Assembly: GCF_007362775.1 (NCBI RefSeq)
Contig: NZ_CP041692.1
Coordinates: 3,720,001-3,784,000 of the forward strand
Reading direction: 5' to 3'
Length of the DNA stretch: 64,000 nucleotides
Origin: Microlunatus elymi
Lineage (GTDB): Bacteria > Actinomycetota > Actinomycetes > Propionibacteriales > Propionibacteriaceae
The position numbers and the translations under genes were made by a program. Position 1 is the stretch's first letter; each line of letters opens with the position of its first letter. Positions 15,298 through 23,758 of this stretch are shown here, in pieces. The notes beneath the pieces were generated by a model, which was not told where the DNA came from, made no database searches, and was given only the letters and a program-made list of their open reading frames with translations.

Positions 15298-17475
15298 ATG
15301 TCTTCCGGTCATCAGATTCATCCGCCCGTCGAGCAGCTGGATCAGTCCACGCACCAAGCTCACGACGGCGCCGATCAGCAACACGGTCACTCGCAACACC
15401 CGGGGCACAGCGGCCACGGTGGACACACCGGACACCGAGGACACCAGGGAGACACCGGGCATGCGGGCCACGGGGGCCATGGCGATCACGTCGGCCAGTT
15501 CCGCCGGCTGTTCTGGGTGATGCTGCTGTTCGCCGTCCCGGTCGTCGGCGCCTCCGGCATGTTCGCCGACCTGCTCGGCTACCGGCTGCCGGATCTGGTT
15601 TGGGTGGGCTGGATCTCGCCGGTGCTCGGCACCGTGATGTACGTGGTCGGCGGCCGCCCCTTCCTGACCGGTGCGATCAGCGAACTGCGATCACGCAGAC
15701 CGGGAATGATGTTGCTGATCGGATTGGCGATCACGGTCGCGTTCGTCGCGTCCTGGGGTGCCAGTCTGGGGTTACTCGATCATCAGCTGGACTTCTGGTG
15801 GGAGCTGGCGCTGCTGATCGTGATCATGCTGCTGGGGCATTGGATCGAGATGCGTTCGCTGGCCCGGACCACCTCGGCGCTGGATTCGCTGGCCGCGCTG
15901 CTGCCGGACGAGGCGGAGCGAGTGAGGGCCGGGGCCGACGGCCGGGAGAGGATCGACACGGTCGGCCCCGATGATCTCGAGGTCGACGACCTGGTGATCA
16001 TCCGGCCCGGCGGCGCGGTGCCGGCGGACGGCCGGATCGTCGACGGTGCGGCTGAGCTGGACGAGTCCATGATCACCGGCGAGTCCCGAACGGTACGACG
16101 TGAGGTCGGCGACCCGGTCGTCGCCGGCACCGTGGCCACCGATTCCGGCCTGCGGATCAAGATCACCGCCACCGGCGAGGAGACCACGCTGGCCGGCATC
16201 CGGCGCCTGGTCTCCGATGCACAGAATTCGTCCTCCCGAGCGCAACGGCTGGCCGACCGCGCCGCCGGTTGGTTGTTCTGGTTCGCGCTCGGCGCGGGCG
16301 TGATCACGGCCATCGTCTGGACCGTGATCGGGCTACCCGACGAGGCCGTGATCCGGACCATCACGGTGCTGGTGATCGCCTGCCCGCACGCTCTGGGACT
16401 GGCGATCCCACTGGTGGTCTCGATCGCCACCGAGCAGGCGGCCCGGGCCGGGGTGTTGATCAAGGACCGGCTGGCGCTGGAGTCGATGCGCCGGGTCGAC
16501 ACGGTGCTGTTCGACAAGACCGGCACGCTGACCAAGGGTGAGCCGGCCGTCACCGCGATCGCCACGGTCGAAGGCGTGACCGAGAACGAGTTGCTGAAGA
16601 TCGCGGCCGCAGTCGAGTCTGCGAGCGAACATCCGCTGGCCCGCGCGATCGTCCGCACCGCGCAGGACCGCGGACTGGAACTGCCGGCGGTACGAGACTT
16701 CACGTCCGCTCCAGCGGTCGGTGTCGACGCATCGGTCGAGGGCCGCCGGATCCGGGTGGGCGGCCCTCGGCTGCTCGAGCAGGTGGCCGCCGACGAACTG
16801 GCACCGGCCGCCGACTGGCACGATCGCGGCGACACCGTGCTGCATGTGCTGCGCGACGATCGGGTAGTCGGTGCGATCGGAATGGCGGACGAGATCCGTA
16901 CCGAGTCCCGGCAGGCCATTGCGGCGCTCGGCGGGCAGGGGGTGCAGGTGGTGATGATCACCGGCGACGCCGAGCCGGTGGCCCGTTCGGTCGCCGGCGA
17001 GCTCGGCATCGAGCGGTTCTACGCCGGAGTCCGGCCGGAGGACAAGTCCGGAACGGTGGCCGACCTCCAGCGCGAGGGCCGGACGGTGGCGATGGTCGGC
17101 GACGGCGTGAACGACGCGCCGGCGTTGGCGCGAGCCGATGTCGGCATCGCGATCGGTGCCGGCACCGACGTGGCGATCGCCTCGGCCGGGGTCATCCTGG
17201 CCGGTTCGGATCCGCGGACGGTGTTGTCGGTGATTCGGCTGTCGCGGGCGAGCTACCGCAAGATGAAGCAGAACCTGTGGTGGGCGGCCGGCTACAACCT
17301 GATCTCGGTGCCGTTGGCGGCCGGGGTGCTGGCTCCGATCGGGTTCGTGCTGCCGATGTCGGTCGGCGCGATCCTGATGTCGCTGTCGACGGTGATCGTC
17401 GCGCTCAACGCCCAGCTACTGCGCCGACTGACCCTATTGACGCGGTCCGGTCGGGTGCCGCTGCCGCGGGCTTGA
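15298..17475 (+). CDS. copB: Copper-type P1B ATPase with CPH motif and His-rich N-terminus (CopB-like)
   Basis: 725 residues from the ATG at 15298. The first 64 residues contain 16 histidines, mostly as HGGH/GHxGH repeats, replacing the usual CxxC domain. Core motifs: TGES, the membrane metal site ACPHALG (CPH, the P1B-3 class), DKTGTLTKG (phosphorylated Asp), an HP motif in SEHPLARAIV, and GDGVNDAPALA. CopB-type pumps export copper (Cu2+ or Cu+) across the membrane. Regulation by a CsoR-like operator just upstream agrees. No csoR or chaperone gene is adjacent. The message may be leaderless, since GGGAG lies only one or two bases from the ATG. Confidence 0.92.
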   Translation: MSSGHQIHPPVEQLDQSTHQAHDGADQQHGHSQHPGHSGHGGHTGHRGHQGDTGHAGHGGHGDHVGQFRRLFWVMLLFAVPVVGASGMFADLLGYRLPDLVWVGWISPVLGTVMYVVGGRPFLTGAISELRSRRPGMMLLIGLAITVAFVASWGASLGLLDHQLDFWWELALLIVIMLLGHWIEMRSLARTTSALDSLAALLPDEAERVRAGADGRERIDTVGPDDLEVDDLVIIRPGGAVPADGRIVDGAAELDESMITGESRTVRREVGDPVVAGTVATDSGLRIKITATGEETTLAGIRRLVSDAQNSSSRAQRLADRAAGWLFWFALGAGVITAIVWTVIGLPDEAVIRTITVLVIACPHALGLAIPLVVSIATEQAARAGVLIKDRLALESMRRVDTVLFDKTGTLTKGEPAVTAIATVEGVTENELLKIAAAVESASEHPLARAIVRTAQDRGLELPAVRDFTSAPAVGVDASVEGRRIRVGGPRLLEQVAADELAPAADWHDRGDTVLHVLRDDRVVGAIGMADEIRTESRQAIAALGGQGVQVVMITGDAEPVARSVAGELGIERFYAGVRPEDKSGTVADLQREGRTVAMVGDGVNDAPALARADVGIAIGAGTDVAIASAGVILAGSDPRTVLSVIRLSRASYRKMKQNLWWAAGYNLISVPLAAGVLAPIGFVLPMSVGAILMSLSTVIVALNAQLLRRLTLLTRSGRVPLPRA

Positions 17476-17490
17476 TTGGCGGCGAGACTT

Positions 17491-17507
17491 CCGGGGGCAA
17501 CCCCCGG
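17491..17507. terminator. Short GC hairpin after the copper ATPase
   Basis: CCGGGGG (17491-17497) and CCCCCGG (17501-17507) pair around a 3-base CAA loop, 16 bp after the ATPase stop. No T-run follows. The remaining bases to 17671 hold nothing recognisable. Confidence 0.5.
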
Positions 17508-17671
17508 GCCCATTACCTGGGTTGCGTCCACGGGCCGGTCGCCGCGACACCTCCGCTGCGCTGCGGTGCCGGTCTCGCGCTGGGGCGCTCGACGGGCAGG
17601 CGAGGTTGCGCTCCGGTCCATTCCGGCCAGCCGGGTTGCGGGCCGCTGCCGCGGCCGCGACCCGGTCAGTT

Positions 17672-18538
17672 TTACTGCCAGCTGATGCCGCGGTAGCGGG
17701 CGAACGCGTCGCGGCTGATCTTGATCGAGCTGAACTCGTCGTGTTGGGAGTGATCTTGCTCCAGCAGGATGTAATCCAACCGGGGTGCGGCATCGGCGGT
17801 GTCGATGATGTCCTGGATCGGCAGGACGCCGGTGCCGACCTCGGTGAAGGTGGCCGGGTCCTTGGCCTGCATGAACGTTTCCATGGTGATCGGCTGATCG
17901 GGCGGGACGACGCCGTCGTAGAGGTTCAGCGGCTCGGCGGCGTCGGCCGGAAAGTCCTTCTGGTGCAGCAGGATCACTCGATCGGCGTAGCGGCGGATCA
18001 GCTCGACCGCGTCCTGACCACCACGGTAGGCCCAGTAGGTGTCCAGCTGAACGAACACCAGCTCCGGGTCGGTGTTGTCCATGATCAACTCGTAGACGGT
18101 CCGGTCGCCGCAGCGTTGAAACTCCTGATAGTGATTGTGGTAGTAGAACCGCATCCCCCGATCCCGGCAGAGCTCGCCGACCCGGTTGAACAGCTCCGCC
18201 CGACGCAACAGATAGTCGCGATCGCCGAAAGGATAGAACTCGATGTCGCAGCCGATCTGGCTGTTGCCGACCTGCTGGTGATAGTCCAGCACCGCCGGCA
18301 GCCGATCCGGGTCGAGCGGGTTGACATGACAGCCGACGATGGTCAGTCCAAGATCATCCAAACGCGTACGGAGTTCGGTCGCCGGGACGTCGAACCCGAC
18401 CCCGTCGTCGGTGGCGGCGTTGTGGTTCGCCGCCTCCAGATAGCGAAATCCGGTCTCGGAGATCCGGGCCAGGCTCCCCCACGGGTCCTCGTGAAGCGCC
18501 TGTCGCACCGAATACAGCTGCAGCCCGATCTTGACCAT
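17672..18538 (-). CDS. Sugar phosphate isomerase/epimerase (AP endonuclease 2-type TIM barrel)
   Basis: 288 residues from the ATG at 18538, chosen because GAGAGAGGG lies six bases upstream of it. An ATG two codons earlier abuts the Shine-Dalgarno, and the frame extends further without support. MVKIGLQLYSVRQAL, then YLEAANHN, GCHVNPLD, YYHNHYQEF and VFVQLDTYWAYRGG give the strand-end His, Glu and Asp residues that bind the divalent metal in xylose-isomerase-like proteins. The family interconverts sugars or inositol derivatives; the exact substrate is unknown. It diverges from the unrecognised TIM-barrel gene at 18830. Confidence 0.82.
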   Translation of the reverse strand: MVKIGLQLYSVRQALHEDPWGSLARISETGFRYLEAANHNAATDDGVGFDVPATELRTRLDDLGLTIVGCHVNPLDPDRLPAVLDYHQQVGNSQIGCDIEFYPFGDRDYLLRRAELFNRVGELCRDRGMRFYYHNHYQEFQRCGDRTVYELIMDNTDPELVFVQLDTYWAYRGGQDAVELIRRYADRVILLHQKDFPADAAEPLNLYDGVVPPDQPITMETFMQAKDPATFTEVGTGVLPIQDIIDTADAAPRLDYILLEQDHSQHDEFSSIKISRDAFARYRGISWQ

Positions 18539-18769
18539 GATCATCCCTCTCTCGTCGGCGAGGCTTCGATCATGAAACAGGACCAGGACGAACCCGCGGA
18601 TCTTGCGACGTCGGCGGGTCACCGATCGATCATCAGGATGTGGAACGGGCGTGGCGAGCTCGTTCGGACTACGAGAGGATGAACGTCGGTCGACGACGAT
18701 GAAGGGCGCGTTGGAGAAATGACGACGGACGGTGCTGGGCCGAGTTCAGGAACTGGTGGTTCCGTTGGC

Positions 18770-18792
18770 GGTCCTTCGACAGGCTCAGGACC
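18770..18792. repeat. Short interspersed GGTCC...GGACC element
   Basis: The 23-bp segment reads GGTCCTTCGAC directly followed by AGGCTCAGGACC; its ends GGTCCT and AGGACC pair as a hairpin. Sequences of this form (on the other strand, TCCTGAGCCTGTCGAAGG) are commonly seen as small dispersed repeats in actinobacterial genomes. Only one copy was noticed in this window. It sits in the leader of the gene at 18830. Confidence 0.55.
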
Positions 18793-18829
18793 CTTGGCGG
18801 GACGGAACCCGGGATCGGCGCGGCGACCG

Positions 18830-20443
18830 ATGCTGGGCATACAAGGCCCGGTTGTGGCGTGGCAGGATCCGTGGGCGGGCGCGGCGTCGGACGCGATCAT
18901 GCGTACCGGGACCGGTGTCCTGCTCGACTCCCAAGACGGCTCGGCGTCGCCGGAGCTGTTCCTGCGACTGTTGGATGATCTCGGCGCGGACTTCTACCTG
19001 CACCACGTGATGCCGGACCTGCACGGACAGTCACAGATGATCAAGGACGTGGCCGCTGCCGGACTGCAGGTCGTCCTCGGCAACGAGTACGGCAACATCA
19101 ACGGGCCGTACACCGACGGCACCAACCGCTACGACCTGCCCGATCGTGCCGTGGCCGAAGCGACCGAGGCCGGAATGCTCGCCGGTGTGCTCTACGACGA
19201 GCCCGAGCATCTGCAGATGAACGCCGGGCAGTATCGCCAGGACGCCTTCCTGCCGCATTTCGGCAGCACCGAAGGACGGGACTCGGCGGCTGCCGAGCGG
19301 CCGCTGGTCAAGATCATCAGCGAACAGGTGCGCAAGCTCGAGGACGCCGCCGGTGTCGGGCCCGGCAGGCTGCCGGTACTGGCCGAACAGGTCTTTCCGG
19401 TGATGTTCCACACCTTTGCCCGGGCCGGCATGACGCCCTGCCCGAAGGTGATGAAGGAGTCCTTCCAACCGCTGCAGCTGGCGACCGCGCTCGGTGCCGC
19501 GCTGCAGTACGGCCGGCAGCTGTGGATCTGTGCCGATCTGTGGGGTCCGGACATCGGACCGTGGTTCACCCGGGCCCCGGGTTTCCCGGGTCACTCCCCT
19601 GCCGAGTACGCGGCCGCGCTGCGGATGGCGTACCTCTTCGGGCCGACGCATCTCTTCACCGAGAACGTCGACGTGCTGGCTCGGTACGACGGGAATCGCT
19701 TCCACCGAACGGAATTCGGTGAGGTGTGGGCCGAGTTCGTGCGCGACTTCGTGCCCGCTCACCCACTGGAGTGGACGTTCCGTGACGCCCGGCCGAGCAG
19801 CGTCCTGATCCACGCCGAGGACAGCGACTTCGGACGCGGCGTCCGCCCGTTCGGCGACCGGCAGCGTACGGCGGACGAACGATCCGCCAGCATCTTCCAG
19901 GCCTGGCACCTGCTCAGCCGGGGCACCATCCCGCGACACGGCAGTTGCCTGCACATCGAGGGCTTCGCCTCGCCTCGCAAGCAACTGAACCAGGTGCCGC
20001 GGCCGGACTTCCCGCTCCCGTCCGGTGTACCGCAGGGCGACCCCGCGACCACGGTTCATCCGCTCTTCCATGCCAGCACCAACACCGTGGTGTATGACGA
20101 GACGGTCGGCCTGGACCGGCTCGGATCGCCGGAGTTGATCATGGTTGCCGGCAGTCGGCTGACCGATCAGACCCGGCAACTCGTGCGGCACCGGGCCGAA
20201 TCCGGCGCCACGGTGATCATCGCCGACTGGTTGACCACACCGGAATGGTCGAGGAGCCGGCGTGTCGGCGAGGGCCGGTGGATCGTCACCGATCAGCTCG
20301 ACGGGGACGAAGCCCGCGAGGCGGCCGACCCGCTGCTCGGCCCGGCCGATCGCTGGACCCAGCGTTTCGGCGACACCGAGCTTCGCTTCAGCCCGGGCAC
20401 CGGCGATCCCACCGCTCTCGAGATCGAAATGATCAAGGTCTGA
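18830..20443 (+). CDS. Unrecognised protein, possibly a TIM-barrel plus GATase-like hydrolase
   Basis: 537 residues from the ATG at 18830. An in-frame ATG exists at 18719, but the 37 codons between have many A/T third positions unlike the rest and contain a dispersed repeat element, so they look non-coding. No ribosome-binding site is clear for either start. The N-terminal two thirds (FYLHHVMPDLHGQSQMIKD, VLGNEYGNING, GMLAGVLYDEPEHLQM) read like a TIM barrel with acidic residues at strand ends. The last third (ELIMVAGSRLTDQTRQLVRH, SGATVIIADW) resembles the GATase-like domain of GH42-type enzymes. A glycoside-hydrolase role is only a guess; the divergent sugar isomerase suggests carbohydrate metabolism. 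Confidence 0.6.
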   Translation: MLGIQGPVVAWQDPWAGAASDAIMRTGTGVLLDSQDGSASPELFLRLLDDLGADFYLHHVMPDLHGQSQMIKDVAAAGLQVVLGNEYGNINGPYTDGTNRYDLPDRAVAEATEAGMLAGVLYDEPEHLQMNAGQYRQDAFLPHFGSTEGRDSAAAERPLVKIISEQVRKLEDAAGVGPGRLPVLAEQVFPVMFHTFARAGMTPCPKVMKESFQPLQLATALGAALQYGRQLWICADLWGPDIGPWFTRAPGFPGHSPAEYAAALRMAYLFGPTHLFTENVDVLARYDGNRFHRTEFGEVWAEFVRDFVPAHPLEWTFRDARPSSVLIHAEDSDFGRGVRPFGDRQRTADERSASIFQAWHLLSRGTIPRHGSCLHIEGFASPRKQLNQVPRPDFPLPSGVPQGDPATTVHPLFHASTNTVVYDETVGLDRLGSPELIMVAGSRLTDQTRQLVRHRAESGATVIIADWLTTPEWSRSRRVGEGRWIVTDQLDGDEAREAADPLLGPADRWTQRFGDTELRFSPGTGDPTALEIEMIKV

Positions 20444-20596
20444 CGGGTACCGCTGCAGCCGACATCCCGGCGGCCGTTGCTGGCGTTCACCCGATCCCGG
20501 CGGCAGGATGGGCAGCAGCGGCGGTCGCGGCCGCCGGATCGACCCTGGAGTCAACAACGGCGGGACCAGAATCCAGACAGGAAGGCGCGGCGCACG

Positions 20597-21337
20597 GTGG
20601 ACGAGATTCCGGTCAACGACCTGTTCCGCGTATTGGATCTGACCGGGGTGTTCACCAACGCGATGCTGGGCGGAGTGATCGCCCGCCGGGAGAAGCTGGA
20701 TCCGGTCGGCTTCGCCACGCTCGCGGTGATGTCCGGGCTCGGCGGCGGCATGATCCGCGACACCCTGTTGCAGAAGGGAACCCCGCTCGCGCTGACCGAT
20801 CCCGCCTATCTGACCACCGCGCTGGTGGCCGCGTTCGTCACCTACCTGGTGCGCGTCGAGGGCAAGGTCTGGCATCGGCTCTGGCCGATCATCGACGCGT
20901 TGGCGCTCGGCTGTTGGGCGGCCGCCGGGGCGCAGCGAACGTTGAGTTTCGACTTGGGCTGGCTGCCGGCGATCCTGCTCGGCACGATCACCGCCGTCGG
21001 CGGCGGGGCGCTGCGGGACATCGTGTTGCGGCAGGTCCCGTCCGTCTTCGGCGGCACCACCCTGTACGCCACCGCGGCCACGGCCGGCAGCGGCGCCCTG
21101 GTGATCTTGTACGCGTTGGGTTACCCGACGGCCGGTGCGCTGGCCGCGCTGGTGATCGGCGCCGGGCTCTGCCTGGTGGCCCGCTGGCGCGGCTGGGTGA
21201 TGCCGCACGCCGACGCCTGGTCTCCGGCTCGGCTGGTGCCGGCCCGCTACCGCTACCGCTATCGGCGCCGCGGGATCGAAATCGACCGGGCGGCCGACGA
21301 TCCCGACGACGGCCGGCCGAGCGACCCGCCGGCCTAG
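20597..21337 (+). CDS. TRIC family (UPF0126) trimeric intracellular cation channel-like membrane protein
   Basis: 246 residues from the GTG at 20597. The tandem structure of the family is clear: a first repeat with GGVIARREKLDPVGFATLAV and GLGGGMIRDTLL, and a second with AVGGGALRDIVLRQVPSVF. Each GGGxxRD motif lies between hydrophobic helices, about seven membrane segments in all. Prokaryotic TRIC proteins conduct K+ and possibly amino acids. The C-terminal 40 residues are charged and low in complexity (RYRYRYRRRG then acidic). The upstream extension of the frame lacks support; AGGAAGG is about 10 bases from the chosen start. Confidence 0.85.
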   Translation: MDEIPVNDLFRVLDLTGVFTNAMLGGVIARREKLDPVGFATLAVMSGLGGGMIRDTLLQKGTPLALTDPAYLTTALVAAFVTYLVRVEGKVWHRLWPIIDALALGCWAAAGAQRTLSFDLGWLPAILLGTITAVGGGALRDIVLRQVPSVFGGTTLYATAATAGSGALVILYALGYPTAGALAALVIGAGLCLVARWRGWVMPHADAWSPARLVPARYRYRYRRRGIEIDRAADDPDDGRPSDPPA

Positions 21338-21396
21338 GGCGTGATCAACCTCGGATCCGACGTCACTGCGAGGGTTGGGGCAAGTACTGTGGCGCC

Positions 21397-21789
21397 GTGG
21401 GATTGTTCAGCAAGCTGCGCCGACGCGGCGACGACGATGGCGGAGCCGATCAACCGCTGGCCTTGGATGTCGATGCCCGACGAACGCAGTTGCAGGACCT
21501 GGAGCAGGCGCTGGACGGGCTCGTCCGGCTGATGCGCGAGCGCACCGACCTGATGGAGAACCCGGGCTGGCGGGCCAAGATCACCGAGTACGACATGGTG
21601 GCCGGCGAAGCCATGCAGTTGCGTCGCGGCACGCCGACTCGGGAGGCGGTGCTGGATCTCGGCTTCGAGGTTCGCCCCGCGGTCACGGCCAAGAACACCA
21701 ATGGGGGCCTGGACGAGATCGTCGCCCAGCAACAGGTTGCGCTGGCAGCGGCGCAGGCGCTGATCGACGTGTTGCCGAGCGAGCGTTAG
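21397..21789 (+). CDS. Conserved hypothetical protein, coiled-coil-like
   Basis: 130 residues from the GTG at 21397 (MGLFSKLRRRGDDDGG). Not recognised as a named family. A basic-acidic N-terminus is followed by a helix-rich stretch with heptad-like leucines (RTQLQDLEQALDGLVRLMRERTDLM, residues ~29-53), then PGWRAKITEYDMVAGEAMQLRRG and a C-terminal helix rich in Ala and Gln. No signal or membrane segment. It follows TRIC by 59 bp and precedes the LLM gene by 33 bp, so it may be part of a transcript with either. Confidence 0.6.
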   Translation: MGLFSKLRRRGDDDGGADQPLALDVDARRTQLQDLEQALDGLVRLMRERTDLMENPGWRAKITEYDMVAGEAMQLRRGTPTREAVLDLGFEVRPAVTAKNTNGGLDEIVAQQQVALAAAQALIDVLPSER

Positions 21790-21822
21790 CCGATCACTGG
21801 CAAACCGGTGGCTGGAGGGACG

Positions 21823-22614
21823 ATGCTTCGAGAACAGCGGATCCGGATGGCGGTCAACCTCGGCCCCACCGACGACTGGGAGCAGTTGCTCGGCGGCGCT
21901 CGGCTCGCCGACGAGTTGGGGCTTGACGCGATCGGCGTCCTTGATCACTATCACACGGAGCGGCCGGACTGGGGCTGGCTGTCGGGCTGGGCGATGTGGG
22001 GAGCGCTCGCCATGCAGACGTCAACGGTCCGGTTGGTGCCGATGGTGATCGATCGGTTGAATCATCTGCCCGGCGTGCTGGCCAAAGAGGTCTCGGTACT
22101 GTCCCGGCTGAGCGGTGGCCGGTTCGAACTCGGCATCGGCGCCGGCGACTTCTTCGCCGAGCAGCGAGCCTGGGGACTGCCGGTGCCGAATCCAAGCGAA
22201 CGGATCAACGGCCTTGCCGAGACCGTAACAGCGCTGCAGCAGATCTGGCACGGTGAACCGGTCAGCACGGACGGTGATCAGGTCCGGTTGACCGACGCAC
22301 GATGTCTACCCACCCCGCTGCAACCGCCGCGGGTGGTCGTCGGCGCCGGTGGCTCCCGCAGGCTGATTACCAGCGCCGTCGACTACGCGGACGAACTCAA
22401 CGTTTACGCAGACGACGACGTGATCACAGCCGCCCGGGCCGCGATCGACGCGAGCGGGCGGCAGGTCGCGTTGTCGGTCTACGTCTGGGACTGGCCGGAC
22501 CGGCTGGACGACCGACTCGCCGTCTGGTCCGACCTCGGTGTCGATCGGGTCTTCCTGACGGTCTGGCCGCCGTACGACGTGATCACCGAGATCGCAGCGC
22601 ACCAACTCGGTTGA
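21823..22614 (+). CDS. LLM-class flavin/F420-dependent oxidoreductase
   Basis: 263 residues from the ATG at 21823, with GGAGGGA at ideal distance. RMAVNLGPTDDWEQLLGGARLADELGLDAIGVLDHYHTE is the luciferase-like N-terminal strand-helix pair. LSGGRFELGIGAGDFFAEQRAWGLPVP and RVVVGAGGSRRLITSAVDYADELNVY are the family's cofactor-binding loops. It is shorter than the LLM protein at 3034-4083 and from a different subgroup. The substrate is unknown. It converges on the nucleotidyltransferase gene, with stops 12 bp apart. Confidence 0.85.
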   Translation: MLREQRIRMAVNLGPTDDWEQLLGGARLADELGLDAIGVLDHYHTERPDWGWLSGWAMWGALAMQTSTVRLVPMVIDRLNHLPGVLAKEVSVLSRLSGGRFELGIGAGDFFAEQRAWGLPVPNPSERINGLAETVTALQQIWHGEPVSTDGDQVRLTDARCLPTPLQPPRVVVGAGGSRRLITSAVDYADELNVYADDDVITAARAAIDASGRQVALSVYVWDWPDRLDDRLAVWSDLGVDRVFLTVWPPYDVITEIAAHQLG

Positions 22615-22626
22615 CTCCGATCAAGA

Positions 22627-23451
22627 TCAGAAATCGTCGCCGAGCTGCCCGGTGACGGCGTCGGCCAACCGCTCGGGATAGCGGGCGCCGACCCGTTCGG
22701 CGGCGTCCCGTCCGGCATCGGCCATCGCCCGGCGTACGGCGGCGTCGGCGATGATCAACAACTCCCGATCCGGGCCGACCGCGGGCAACTCCTCCAGCAC
22801 CCGGCGTTGATCTTCGGTCAGCCGGCGGCTGAACTGCTTCACGCCCATCGGCGGCAGCGGTTGGTTGGACTCGACGAACACGTCGTACAGCATCTGGGCG
22901 GCGTTCTGCACGCCGGTCAGTGCGCAGAGCAGGTCTCCCCGGCCGTCGACCATCGCCGGGAAGATCGCCTGCTGCCGCCAGAACTCCTCGATGATCATGG
23001 TGATCTTGTCCGGGTTCGGTCCCGGTCCGGGAGCCGGCAGCGGAACCAGCCGGTCAAGATCATCACGATCGATCACCGGGATCCGCCGCCGATGTGGCGA
23101 TTCCGGCAGCTTACTGACCGGCTCGACCACTGCATCCAACCGGCAGAGCCGATCGGTCAGCACGGTGAAGATCAACTTCGACCTCGGGATCTGCAGGGCC
23201 AGCAGCGGTTCTCCAAGCTGCGCAACCCAGTCCCGCCAGTTGGCGACGAAATCGTCGAAGTCGTCGTCGGCGATCGCCAGCAGCAGATCAAGATCAGAAC
23301 CGGCGTCCGCCTCGCCGCGCGCCAACGAGCCGGACAGCCAGAGTCCGCGGATCCGCTGGTCGGGCTCGGCGAGCTGGAGCACGCGTTCGAAGAGTCGGTG
23401 GTAGGTCTGCGGCAGGGGCGCCAGCGCCGCGGTCGGCTCGATCATGATCAC
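22627..23451 (-). CDS. Nucleotidyltransferase-domain protein
   Basis: 274 residues. The polymerase-beta-type signature LWLSGSLARGEADAGSDLDLLLAI (residues ~38-61: GSLARG plus the DLD metal ligands) is intact. The remainder is helical and lacks a recognisable partner domain; it resembles standalone aminoglycoside-adenylyltransferase-like or MNT-like proteins. No HEPN partner gene is adjacent, so a toxin-antitoxin role is not supported. The substrate is unknown. Confidence 0.75.
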   Translation of the reverse strand: MIMIEPTAALAPLPQTYHRLFERVLQLAEPDQRIRGLWLSGSLARGEADAGSDLDLLLAIADDDFDDFVANWRDWVAQLGEPLLALQIPRSKLIFTVLTDRLCRLDAVVEPVSKLPESPHRRRIPVIDRDDLDRLVPLPAPGPGPNPDKITMIIEEFWRQQAIFPAMVDGRGDLLCALTGVQNAAQMLYDVFVESNQPLPPMGVKQFSRRLTEDQRRVLEELPAVGPDRELLIIADAAVRRAMADAGRDAAERVGARYPERLADAVTGQLGDDF

Positions 23452-23758
23452 GACCGTAGCCGGGTCGGCACGCCCGCGCAGCGATCCCGATCACAGTCGC
23501 CGACGGCAATCGTTGGTCTGGTCAACCGAGGTGCCGGTCGCCCGGGCTGTGACCGGGATCGCGGGGCGTTCAGCACAACCGGATCCCGCCGAGGTCACGA
23601 AGATCACGTACGCCGAGCGGGTTCGAACCTAAATGATCAAGGTCGACGTCGAACCCTGCACAGCGCACCGGCGATGGGGCAGATTTCCCTACCAGGACAA
23701 GCCGGATGCCCGGCACACCAAGCCAAGCTGATCTTGCTCAGCCGGAGAGGAATACCAG
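23452..23758. promoter_or_regulatory. Intergenic region upstream of the small secreted protein
   Basis: 307 bp between divergent genes. It holds a perfect palindrome GGTTCGAACC (23620-23629) whose left part pairs again with TCGAACCC at 23649-23656, enclosing an A+T-rich CTAAATGATCAA segment that could contain a promoter for the secreted protein. No other gene or RNA was seen. Confidence 0.35.

Noticed and set aside
18719-18829. A 37-codon N-terminal extension of the unrecognised 537-residue protein
   Set aside because: Third codon positions are A/T-rich compared with the gene, it is Gly/Ser/Pro low-complexity and it includes a dispersed repeat element.
22627-23451. HEPN-MNT toxin-antitoxin module
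   Set aside because: The nucleotidyltransferase is longer than MNT antitoxins and no HEPN gene is adjacent.
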